Source of the DNA: Chloroflexota bacterium
Lineage (GTDB): Bacteria > Chloroflexota > Limnocylindria > P2-11E
DNA length: 8,281 bases
Direction of reading: 5' to 3'
Assembly: GCA_025350745.1 (NCBI GenBank)
Contig: JANXXG010000415.1
Location: 1 to 8,281 of the forward strand
Within the stretch, counting starts at the first letter, position 1. The number at the start of each line of letters is the position of its first letter. Positions 1-5,940 of the stretch are shown here, one piece after another. The notes under the pieces were generated by a model. It was not told the DNA's origin. It was given only the letters and a program-made list of their open reading frames with translations, and ran no database searches. The translations under genes and the position numbers were made by a program.

Positions 1-1
1 C

Positions 2-79
2 GTCAACTCGGTCTACGAGCCGGCCAATAGCCCAAAAGTGCCCCTTCCGAAGCATCCGGTGCCGCCGTTAGGGTCGTAG
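2..79 (+). CDS. 3' end of an upstream gene (C-terminal 25 residues only)
   Basis: An open frame enters from the left edge and ends at TAG 77-79. Of the three forward frames it has by far the highest share of G or C at codon third positions, as the real genes here do; the other two frames are poorer or stop at once. The visible tail begins VNSVYEPANSPK and ends with a proline-rich stretch (residues PLPKHPVPPLGS). In Tad clusters the gene before cpaF is often cpaE/tadZ or cpaB, but the 25 residues are too few to assign a family. It lies 61 bases upstream of cpaF, on the same strand, so co-transcription is plausible. Confidence 0.4.
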   Translation, partial: VNSVYEPANSPKVPLPKHPVPPLGS

Positions 80-140
80 ACTCGCGCGAAGGGAGCCCTC
101 TGAAGGCGCCCCTCCGGCGGAAATTGGGTCTGGAGCAGCT

Positions 141-1559
141 ATGTCGCTTCTCAGGCGGATCGAAGGTCAGCGTCCCGCCGGGACCCCGGAGGCGCCGGGT
201 GGCCCAGGGGCCAAAGGCCCGGACGACGGACCGATCGGTTCGCAGCCCCCCGCCGCCGGACCGCTCACCCAGACCGCCGCGCCGGCCCGCGACACGAATC
301 GTGATCTTCGTCAGACGCTGCAGACCCGGATCATCAATAACCTCGATCCCCGGCTGAACCTCTCGGACATCAAGGCTGTCCGCGCCGAGATCGACAACAT
401 GTTCAACCGGTTCATCGACGAGGACGGGACGGTCATCACCCGCGTCGAGCGCCAGCGGATGCTGGAGCAGATCGTCGATGAGATCCTCGGGTTCGGGCCG
501 ATCCAGCCGCTGCTGAACGACGACTCCGTCACCGAGGTCATGGTCAACGGACCGTTCCGCGTCTACGTGGAGCGCAAGGGCAAGCTGCAGCTTTCCGACG
601 TCACGTTCCAGAACGACGAGCACGTCTCGCGGGTCATCGAGCGGATCATCGCTCCGATCGGCCGCCGCGTTGACGAGTCAAAGCCGTTCGAGGATGCGCG
701 GCTTCCCGATGGCTCCCGCGTGAACATCATCATTCCGCCGCTCGCGTTGAACGGACCGGTCATCACCATCCGGAAGTTCCCGAAGTACCGCATCCAGGTG
801 GCCGACTACGTGAAGTTCGGCACCGCGACGGCCGAGATGATGGAATTCCTGCGGGCGTGCGTGGAAGCGCGGCTGAACATGTTCATCTCCGGTGGCACCG
901 GATCGGGGAAAACGACGCTCCTCAACATCATGTCGGGCTTCATCCCGGAGGACGAGCGGATCATCACCATCGAGGACGCTGCCGAGCTCCGGCTGGTCCA
1001 GGATCATGTCGTCCGGCTCGAGTCCCGCGCAGCGAACATCGAAGGGAAGGGCGCGATCACGATCATGGATCTCGTGAAGAACTCCCTCCGGATGCGACCC
1101 GAGCGGATCATCGTCGGCGAGATCCGTGGCGGCGAGGCCCTGTCGATGCTCCAGGCAATGAACACCGGTCACGACGGCTCGCTGTCGACCGGCCATGCGA
1201 ACGCGCCGCGCGACATGCTCTCGCGTCTCGAAACCATGTGCCTGATGGCAGGTATCGATCTGCCGTCCCGCGCGATCAAGGAGCAGATCGCCAGCGCCCT
1301 TGATGTCATCGTGCAGATCTCCCGGTTGAAGGACGGCTCGCGCCGGATCACGCACATCACCGAGGTCCAGGGCATGGAAGGCGAACAGATCGTGCTCCAG
1401 GACGTCTTCATCTTCGAGCAGACGGCCTTCGTCGACGGGAAGGTCATCGGCAAGCTGCGGCCCACCGGTATCCGGCCGAAGTTCTCCGAGAAGTTCGAGG
1501 CGGCCGGCATCAGGCTGCCGCAGGGCGTCTTTGGCGACATGTCCGCGGGGCTTCGCTAG
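141..1559 (+). CDS. cpaF: CpaF/TadA-type secretion ATPase of a Tad (type IVc) pilus
   Basis: This is the cytoplasmic hexameric ATPase that powers assembly of Flp/Tad pili, in the GspE/VirB11 (T2SSE) superfamily. Its 472 residues match the usual family length. Residues 1 to about 55 are a Pro/Ala/Gly-rich, probably disordered leader; residues 60-200 form the N-terminal domain ([20 protein letters not shown]). The Walker A loop GGTGSGKTT spans 251-259 with catalytic Lys257. The Walker B region is [12 protein letters not shown], with Glu327. The His box ([15 protein letters not shown]) carries His344 and His352. The ATG at 141 is chosen because MSLLRRIEG is a typical CpaF start and GGAG at 132-135 lies five bases upstream. 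The stop TAG is followed directly by the tadB GTG with no spacer, so translation is probably coupled. Nothing looks broken. Only the ordering of paralogous names (cpaF versus tadA) is arbitrary. Confidence 0.96.
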   Translation: MSLLRRIEGQRPAGTPEAPGGPGAKGPDDGPIGSQPPAAGPLTQTAAPARDTNRDLRQTLQTRIINNLDPRLNLSDIKAVRAEIDNMFNRFIDEDGTVITRVERQRMLEQIVDEILGFGPIQPLLNDDSVTEVMVNGPFRVYVERKGKLQLSDVTFQNDEHVSRVIERIIAPIGRRVDESKPFEDARLPDGSRVNIIIPPLALNGPVITIRKFPKYRIQVADYVKFGTATAEMMEFLRACVEARLNMFISGGTGSGKTTLLNIMSGFIPEDERIITIEDAAELRLVQDHVVRLESRAANIEGKGAITIMDLVKNSLRMRPERIIVGEIRGGEALSMLQAMNTGHDGSLSTGHANAPRDMLSRLETMCLMAGIDLPSRAIKEQIASALDVIVQISRLKDGSRRITHITEVQGMEGEQIVLQDVFIFEQTAFVDGKVIGKLRPTGIRPKFSEKFEAAGIRLPQGVFGDMSAGLR

Positions 1560-2543
1560 GTGGAGTACGTGCTCCCCGCCGGTGTCTTCATCGGCATCCT
1601 GCTGACCTTTGCCGGGCTCTCGAGCGTGCTCGGCGGCGGCAGCCAGAGCGTCGAGGCCCGAATGGCCCGCTACGCCGGCCCGAACGCGGGACAGGCCGCC
1701 GTCGAGGCGGCCGATAAGAAGAAGAAGAAGGCGAAAAAGAAACGCGATCGCAAGGAGATCGACCCGTTCGCCACGCTGTCGGCGGACGTCGAGGACAAGC
1801 GCTTTGCGACGAAGGTCGCACGCGATCTCGCCCGCGCCAACCTGAAGCTGCGGGTGGCGGAGTACTACTACATCCGCATCGGCATGTCGCTCGGATTGGG
1901 CGTGCTGCTCTTCGTGTTCCGCGATCCGGTCTCCGGCGTCATCGGTTTCTTCCTCGGCTACATGCTCCCGCGCTTCTGGATCGGACGAAAGATCGGCGGC
2001 CGGCTGAAGGGCTTCAACAAGCAGCTTCCCGACACGATCGTCCTCCTCTCCAACTCGCTGCGTGCCGGCTCGAGCTTCCTGCAGTCGATCGAGCTGGTCT
2101 CGCGCGAAGGCGCCCCGCCGATGAGCGAGGAGATGGGCCGGGTCGTCCGCGAGGTCAACCTCGGCCTCGGCATGGAAGAGGCGCTCGCGAACCTGGTGCG
2201 GCGCATCAAGAGCGACGACCTCGACCTCATGGTGACCGCGATCGGCATCCAGCAGCAGGTCGGCGGGAACCTCGCGGAGATCCTCGACACGATCGCGTTC
2301 ACGATCCGCGAGCGCGTCCGGATCAAAGGTGACATCAACACGCTCACGGCGCAGGGGCGGGTGTCCGGCTACCTCGTGGCGTTCCTGCCGATCGGCCTCG
2401 GAGTGGCCCTGAACGCCATCAACCCGGCGTTCATGCAGCCGCTGTTCACCGAGACGATCGGCCGCATCCTGATCGCGGTCGGCGCGGTCATGATGACCAT
2501 CGGCTTCCTCGCGATCCGCAAGATCACGGACATCAAAGTATGA
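1560..2543 (+). CDS. tadB: TadB-type inner-membrane platform protein (T2SSF domain)
   Basis: This is one of the two GspF-like platform proteins that sit in the cytoplasmic membrane above the CpaF ATPase and help extract and polymerise Flp pilin. The 327 residues begin with a membrane helix (4-22), followed by a cytoplasmic linker with a very basic run, five lysines then AKKKRDRK, at 53-65. Hydrophobic segments follow around 108-120 and 124-137. The T2SSF domain runs from about 152 (FNKQLPDTIVLLSNSLRAGSSFLQSIE) to 278, and two C-terminal membrane helices close the protein. The GTG at 1560 is chosen because the resulting start MEYVLPAGVF mirrors the tadC start MEIVLPLMVT. It directly abuts the cpaF stop; GCGGGG near 1543-1548 is the only purine-rich site upstream. 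A second GTG at 1569 is possible. The last codons run into an ATGA at 2540-2543. Confidence 0.93.
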   Translation: MEYVLPAGVFIGILLTFAGLSSVLGGGSQSVEARMARYAGPNAGQAAVEAADKKKKKAKKKRDRKEIDPFATLSADVEDKRFATKVARDLARANLKLRVAEYYYIRIGMSLGLGVLLFVFRDPVSGVIGFFLGYMLPRFWIGRKIGGRLKGFNKQLPDTIVLLSNSLRAGSSFLQSIELVSREGAPPMSEEMGRVVREVNLGLGMEEALANLVRRIKSDDLDLMVTAIGIQQQVGGNLAEILDTIAFTIRERVRIKGDINTLTAQGRVSGYLVAFLPIGLGVALNAINPAFMQPLFTETIGRILIAVGAVMMTIGFLAIRKITDIKV

Positions 2544-2632
2544 GTGAGCGACGAGCAGCTTCGCTGCGAGGAGCGAATTCCGCCAGCCTTGAGCGCGTCT
2601 CGCGGCGAAGCCGCGAGATAGAGCAGGTCTAG
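2540..2632 (+). CDS. possible 30-residue peptide overlapping the tadB stop
   Basis: An ATG at 2540 overlaps the tadB TGA (ATGA), and the frame stays open for 30 codons to TAG 2630-2632, three bases before the tadC start. The product would start MSERRAASLRG, end RSREIEQV, and be strongly charged, without membrane segment or known motif. The sequence is made of the two palindromic units described separately, so codon content is dictated by the repeat and is weak evidence for coding. The ATGA overlap is the same coupling device used by real genes downstream (at 3890 and 7052), which is the main argument for translation. The alternative is that the frame is a by-product of a non-coding repeat whose reading merely carries ribosomes from tadB to tadC. 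Confidence 0.25.
   Translation: MSERRAASLRGANSASLERVSRRSREIEQV
2558..2611. repeat. inverted repeat pair in the tadB-tadC spacer (REP-like element)
   Basis: The 13 bases 2558-2570 (GCTTCGCTGCGAG) are the inverse of 2599-2611 (CTCGCGGCGAAGC) at 12 of 13 positions, and the single difference would be a G-U pair in RNA. Each copy is also part of a local hairpin: GCAGC-TTC-GCTGC at 2555-2567 and TCTCGCGGC-GAA-GCCGCGAGA at 2598-2618. The spacer can therefore fold either as two small hairpins or as one long one. The design resembles paired REP/BIME-type palindromes placed between genes of an operon. Whether further copies exist in the genome cannot be seen from this window. Confidence 0.6.
2598..2618 (+). 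promoter_or_regulatory. strong hairpin just ahead of the tadC ribosome site
   Basis: A perfect nine-base-pair stem, TCTCGCGGC with GCCGCGAGA, closes a three-base GAA loop. It ends two bases before the weak ribosome-binding stretch GAGCAGG (2621-2627), which lies eight bases from the tadC ATG at 2636. There is no T-run, so it is not an ordinary terminator. A role in RNA stability, or in setting the TadB to TadC ratio, is inferred from position only. Confidence 0.5.
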
Positions 2633-2635
2633 TCG

Positions 2636-3547
2636 ATGGAGATCGTCCTCCCGCTCATGGTCACGCTTGGCATCATCATCGCCGTGCTCGGCACGCAGAT
2701 GGGGTCCGGTCTCGACCCGGTGCAGGCGCGTTTGGCGCAGATCGCCGTGCGCCCGCGCAGCCTCGAGGAGCTCGAGCTGCAGCGGCCGCTCTCGGACCGC
2801 ACCCTGAAGCCCATCATCCGCGGCCTGTCGGGTCTCATGACCCGGTTCTACCCGGCCAACACGATGAAGTCCCTGACCCTGAAGCTGAAGCGAGCGGGCA
2901 TGGAGACGACCAGCTCGGAGTTCTTCCTCGGCGTGAAGGGCTTCGCCGCCATCGTGGGGGCGATCGCCGTGTCGGCGATCGTGAATCTCATGACGAGCGA
3001 CGGGACCCAGACGATCTTCGGGGCGGTCGGCGGCCTCGTGTTCGGCTTTCTGGCCCCCGACTTCTACCTCGGGAATCGCGCCGGCGGCCGCGGCAAGCAG
3101 ATCCTCGACTCTCTGCCCGACGCGCTTGACCTCCTCACGATCTCGGTCGAGGCAGGTCTCGGCTTCGACGCGGCGTTGGTTAAGGTGACCGAGAAGCTGA
3201 AGGGCGCGCTCTCCGAGGAATTCAAGCGCGCTGCATCCGAGCAGCGGGTCGGCAAGTCACGGCAGGAGGCGCTGCGCGGGATCACCGAGCGCGTCGAGCA
3301 GCGGGAGCTCGCCACGTTCATCTCGGCGATCATCCAGGCCGATCAGCTCGGCGTCTCCATGTCGAAAGTGCTCCGGATCCAGTCCGAGCAGATGCGTGGC
3401 GACCGGCGCCAGCGTGCGGAAGAGAAGGCGGCGAAGGCCCCGATCCTCATCATGTTGCCGACGATCGGCTGCATCTTCCCCTCGCTCTTCATCGTCATCT
3501 TGGCACCGGCAGCTCTGTCGGCGCTGAGCAGCTGCAGTAGCTTCTAG
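2636..3547 (+). CDS. tadC: TadC-type inner-membrane platform protein (T2SSF domain)
   Basis: This is the second GspF-like platform subunit of the Tad pilus machine, expected to pair with TadB in the cytoplasmic membrane. Its 303 residues contain an N-terminal membrane helix (3-19), a central hydrophobic pair (about 100-145, with FAAIVGAIAVSAIV and a glycine-rich hairpin), and the T2SSF domain from about 156 (ILDSLPDALDLLTISVEAGL). This domain carries the TadC-typical sequence QADQLGVSMSKVLRIQSEQMR. A hydrophobic C-terminus (PTIGCIFPSLFIVILAPA) is followed by a short serine-rich tail with one cysteine. The ATG at 2636 gives MEIVLPLMVT, parallel to TadB. Unlike the neighbouring gene junctions it is separated from tadB by 92 bases, and its ribosome site (GAGCAGG) is only moderate. 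TAG 3545-3547 ends it; the DUF192 frame follows in the +1 phase. Confidence 0.93.
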   Translation: MEIVLPLMVTLGIIIAVLGTQMGSGLDPVQARLAQIAVRPRSLEELELQRPLSDRTLKPIIRGLSGLMTRFYPANTMKSLTLKLKRAGMETTSSEFFLGVKGFAAIVGAIAVSAIVNLMTSDGTQTIFGAVGGLVFGFLAPDFYLGNRAGGRGKQILDSLPDALDLLTISVEAGLGFDAALVKVTEKLKGALSEEFKRAASEQRVGKSRQEALRGITERVEQRELATFISAIIQADQLGVSMSKVLRIQSEQMRGDRRQRAEEKAAKAPILIMLPTIGCIFPSLFIVILAPAALSALSSCSSF

Positions 3548-3548
3548 G

Positions 3549-3893
3549 ACCGCGCGGCTCCGCAATCGAACGCGAGGCTCCGTCCTCGCGACTCACTGCC
3601 GCACGGCGAACAACCCCCTCACCCGCGGCGTCGGGCTCCTGCTCGACAGCCACCTTGCGGATGGCGCGGGCCTGCGCATCCCGCGGACCTCGAACATCAC
3701 CATGGTGTTCATGCGGTTCGGGATCGATGTCGTGTTCCTGGACCGGTCGGGGAAGGTGATCCGTGCCGCTGCGGGGCTGCGCCCGTGGAGGATCTCGATC
3801 GCCGCCCGAGGGGCGGCTGAGGTGGTCGAGCTGCCCCTCGGCACGATCGCCCGCTCGGGGACGCAAGCCGGTGACGTCCTGGTATTCGAATGA
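3549..3893 (+). CDS. DUF192 family protein; conserved N-terminal part has no start codon
   Basis: Frame reading gives LRNRTRGSVLATHC near 3558-3599, then TRGVGLL, the central MVFMRFGIDVVFLDRSGKV, LRPWRI and VVELPLGTIARSGTQAGD. Together these are the DUF192 signature along its full length (about 115 residues). The family is a small beta-rich domain of unknown function, sometimes exported; no signal peptide is visible here. The frame is open only from 3528 (TGA at 3525-3527). Between there and the first ATG at 3702 there is no ATG, GTG or TTG in frame, only CTG at 3639 and 3672. A start at 3702 would yield 63 residues and cut off the first third of the domain. The options are a non-standard start, a frameshift entering from tadC, a two-base deletion after the tadC stop, a sequencing error, or a dying gene. 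The end TGA overlaps the comF ATG (ATGA), arguing that the frame is still part of the operon. Confidence 0.75.
   Translation, partial: TARLRNRTRGSVLATHCRTANNPLTRGVGLLLDSHLADGAGLRIPRTSNITMVFMRFGIDVVFLDRSGKVIRAAAGLRPWRISIAARGAAEVVELPLGTIARSGTQAGDVLVFE
3571..3590 (+). other. hairpin 23 bases after the tadC stop
   Basis: CGCGAGG at 3571-3577 and CCTCGCG at 3584-3590 form a perfect seven-base-pair stem around the six-base loop CTCCGT. No T-run follows, so a classical terminator is not supported. It falls inside the DUF192-coding stretch (residues RGSVLA), so it may be only a by-product of GC-rich codons, but it sits where the start signal for DUF192 would be expected. Confidence 0.35.
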
Positions 3894-4525
3894 CCCTCCG
3901 CGCCGGCGCGCTCGAAGCGATCCGCGATGTGCTCGTTCCGCCGCGGTGCGCCGGCTGCCGCGTGGCGGGGGCGTGGTACTGCGTCGAGTGCCGGGACGGC
4001 TCCGATCCGATCACGAGGACGCTCGGCACCGTCGCGCTCACCGCGACCGGGGCGCACGAAGGACCGCTCCGCGACGCGATCCACCGGCTCAAATACGGCA
4101 ACGAGCCCGGGCTCGCGGCCGAGCTCGGCGCGCTTGTCGGGTCCTGCATCGCCGCGGATCTCGCCCGCGGGATCCGGATGGACGCGATCGTCCCAGTGCG
4201 GCTTCACCCGTCACGCGAGCGCGAGCGCGGCTACGACCAGGCGCACGCGCTCGCCCTCGTGGCCGGGCGCGCGACCGGCCTTCCGGTGCTGACCGCGGTC
4301 CACCGGCTCCGGTCCGGGCTCGCGCAGGCGACGCTCGGGCAGCGCGAGCGCCAGGACAACGTTCGCGGCGCGTTCGCCGGCGTCGCCGGCGCGCTTCGAG
4401 GCCTCCGGGTGGCCCTTGTGGATGACGTGGCGACGACCGGAGCGACCCTCCTCGATGCCGCAGCTGCGGCCCGGGCGTGCGGCGCCCGCGGCGTCCGGGC
4501 GTATGTCGTGGCGTTCGAAGAGTGA
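3890..4525 (+). CDS. comF: ComF family phosphoribosyltransferase-like protein
   Basis: ComF proteins carry an N-terminal zinc ribbon and a type I phosphoribosyltransferase fold. In naturally transformable bacteria they act in the cytoplasm during uptake of single-stranded DNA, and related forms are widespread with unclear function. The 211 residues show the zinc ribbon cysteines Cys20, Cys23, Cys31 and Cys34 (PPRCAGC and YCVEC). The conserved RLKYGNE segment follows near residues 65-71, then RERGYDQA near 111-118, and the PRPP-binding loop VALVDDVATTGATL at 174-187 with Asp178-Asp179. Length and motif order match intact ComF. The ATG overlaps the DUF192 stop by four bases (ATGA), and the stop TGA overlaps the next gene's GTG (GTGA), so it lies inside a coupled operon. 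Its position behind a Tad pilus motor is suggestive of a competence link, which is inference. Confidence 0.92.
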   Translation: MTLRAGALEAIRDVLVPPRCAGCRVAGAWYCVECRDGSDPITRTLGTVALTATGAHEGPLRDAIHRLKYGNEPGLAAELGALVGSCIAADLARGIRMDAIVPVRLHPSRERERGYDQAHALALVAGRATGLPVLTAVHRLRSGLAQATLGQRERQDNVRGAFAGVAGALRGLRVALVDDVATTGATLLDAAAAARACGARGVRAYVVAFEE

Positions 4526-5940
4526 AGGCGCGCTGGATCATCCGCGGCGCGCTCCTGGTCCTGCTCTCGTTCGCGAACCTCAATCTCATCTGGTCACCCG
4601 ATGTCCTCCCGAACACGCTCTTTGCCTGGACGCTCGTCCGCAGCGGGAACCTGGATTACGACGAGTTCGCGAGCTCATCCGGTGCGCCGGAACGGCCCGA
4701 CCGGATAGACCGCACCGCGTACTTCTTCCGTGGCTGTGGTCCCGCGACGTCGGATCGGATCTACACGACGAGTCCCCGGAGCGAGGGCGGGCCACCACCA
4801 CCGCTGCCGGGCGGCCACGTCTGCTCGATCTTCCCGCCCGGCGTCGCGCTCCTCGCGCTGCCGGTGCTGGTGCCGGCGGTCCTCGCCGGCGTCGCGCCGT
4901 CCGACGTCACCGCGCTGCTGCTGCTCGGTCATCTCGTGGCGGCCATCCTCGAGGCGGGCGCCGCGCTGTTGCTGTGGTCGGTCGCGCGGCGCTTCGTCTC
5001 GCCGCGCTGGTCGCTCGCCCTGGTCCTGCTCTACCTCCTCGCGACGAGCGTGCGCACGGTGGGATCACAGGCGCTCTGGCAGCACGGCGGGGTGCATCTC
5101 GCGATCGCGACGGCGCTGTGGCTCGTGCTCGTCGAACGGCCGATCGGGCGGTGGCGTGAGCTGCTCGCCGGCCTCGCGCTCGGTCTCGGCACGGTCGCGC
5201 GCCAGACGACCGCGATCGTGGTGCCGGGGATCGCGCGCCGGCGCGCTGCGCTGCACACCATCGCGGGCTTCGGCTTCGGCGTCATCCCGCTGCTGGTCTA
5301 CAACGCGATCGCGTTCAACAATCCGTTCGAGCAGGGCTACGGCAGCAAGCCGTTCGACACGCCGATCCTCCAGGGCCTGTATGGGCTGCTCCTGTCACCC
5401 AGCCGCGGCGCGCTCGTCTACACCCCGTACTTCGCGTTCGCCGTTGCGGCGCTGGTCCTGGCATGGCGCCGCAGGGGGGAGGTCGCCCGGAGGCTGCGCG
5501 GCCTGAGCATCGTGGCCGCCGTCACGCTGGCGCTCTACGCGACGTACACGGAGTGGTGGGGTGGGCGCGTGTTCGGTGCCCGATTCCTCGACGACCTCGC
5601 GCCGATCCTCTTCGCCGCGCTCGCGTGGGGCATCGGTCAGGGACTGCTCCGCAGGCGCTCGGCCCGGTGGGCGTTCTGGATCGCCGCCGGCTGGTCGCTG
5701 GTGCTGTTCAACGCGGCGGCTCTCGTGTACGACCAGCGTTGGGACACCGAGCCGGTGAATGTGAACTTCTCTCCCGGCCGCTTGATGGACTGGAGCGACC
5801 CGCAATGGGTCGCGGTCCTGCGTGCGCTGCCCAGCGGTGGCCTTCGCGCGACCGTCGGCGTGTTGTTGTCGCTCGTCATCATCGCGCTCCTGTTGCGTCT
5901 CGAAGGAGTGTGGCCGCGGCGCCTATCGTCCAAGGGGTGA
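4522..5940 (+). CDS. polytopic GT-C-like membrane protein (glycosyltransferase 39-like)
   Basis: This protein has 472 residues and roughly 11-12 hydrophobic segments, at about 9-25, 104-124, 129-153, 160-176, 192-204, 212-226, 245-262, 298-315, 327-342, 355-372, 383-403 and 442-459. After the first helix an extracytoplasmic loop carries an acidic motif (SGNLDYDEF, Asp45, Asp47, Glu48), as in lipid-linked-sugar GT-C transferases. It also has SQALWQHG (182-189), SPSRG (292-296) and EWWGGRVFGARFL (344-356), which I associate with a widespread, mostly unannotated family often labelled glycosyltransferase 39. The donor and acceptor are unknown. The GTG at 4522 is chosen because it overlaps the comF stop (GTGA) and starts KARWIIRGALLVLL. 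An in-frame ATG at 4477 would extend 45 bases back into comF and add a soluble Arg-rich stretch. No clear ribosome site is present, consistent with coupling. Confidence 0.72.
   Translation: MKARWIIRGALLVLLSFANLNLIWSPDVLPNTLFAWTLVRSGNLDYDEFASSSGAPERPDRIDRTAYFFRGCGPATSDRIYTTSPRSEGGPPPPLPGGHVCSIFPPGVALLALPVLVPAVLAGVAPSDVTALLLLGHLVAAILEAGAALLLWSVARRFVSPRWSLALVLLYLLATSVRTVGSQALWQHGGVHLAIATALWLVLVERPIGRWRELLAGLALGLGTVARQTTAIVVPGIARRRAALHTIAGFGFGVIPLLVYNAIAFNNPFEQGYGSKPFDTPILQGLYGLLLSPSRGALVYTPYFAFAVAALVLAWRRRGEVARRLRGLSIVAAVTLALYATYTEWWGGRVFGARFLDDLAPILFAALAWGIGQGLLRRRSARWAFWIAAGWSLVLFNAAALVYDQRWDTEPVNVNFSPGRLMDWSDPQWVAVLRALPSGGLRATVGVLLSLVIIALLLRLEGVWPRRLSSKG

Noticed and set aside
3..623. Long minus-strand frame of 206 codons opposite cpaF
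   Set aside because: Its codon third positions and residue make-up are those of a shadow; the plus strand here encodes conserved CpaF motifs.
3571..3590. Hairpin after tadC as a rho-independent terminator
   Set aside because: No T-run follows, and the DUF192 frame continues through it to an ATGA overlap with comF.
4730..5506. Plus-strand frame of 258 codons inside the membrane protein gene
   Set aside because: Ser/Arg-rich shadow in another phase of a clear polytopic membrane protein.
5463..5936. Upstream extension of the 372-residue protein
   Set aside because: The frame is open back to 5463 but the extension is Arg/Pro-rich and overlaps the membrane-protein C-terminus; the GTGA at 5937 fits the operon style.
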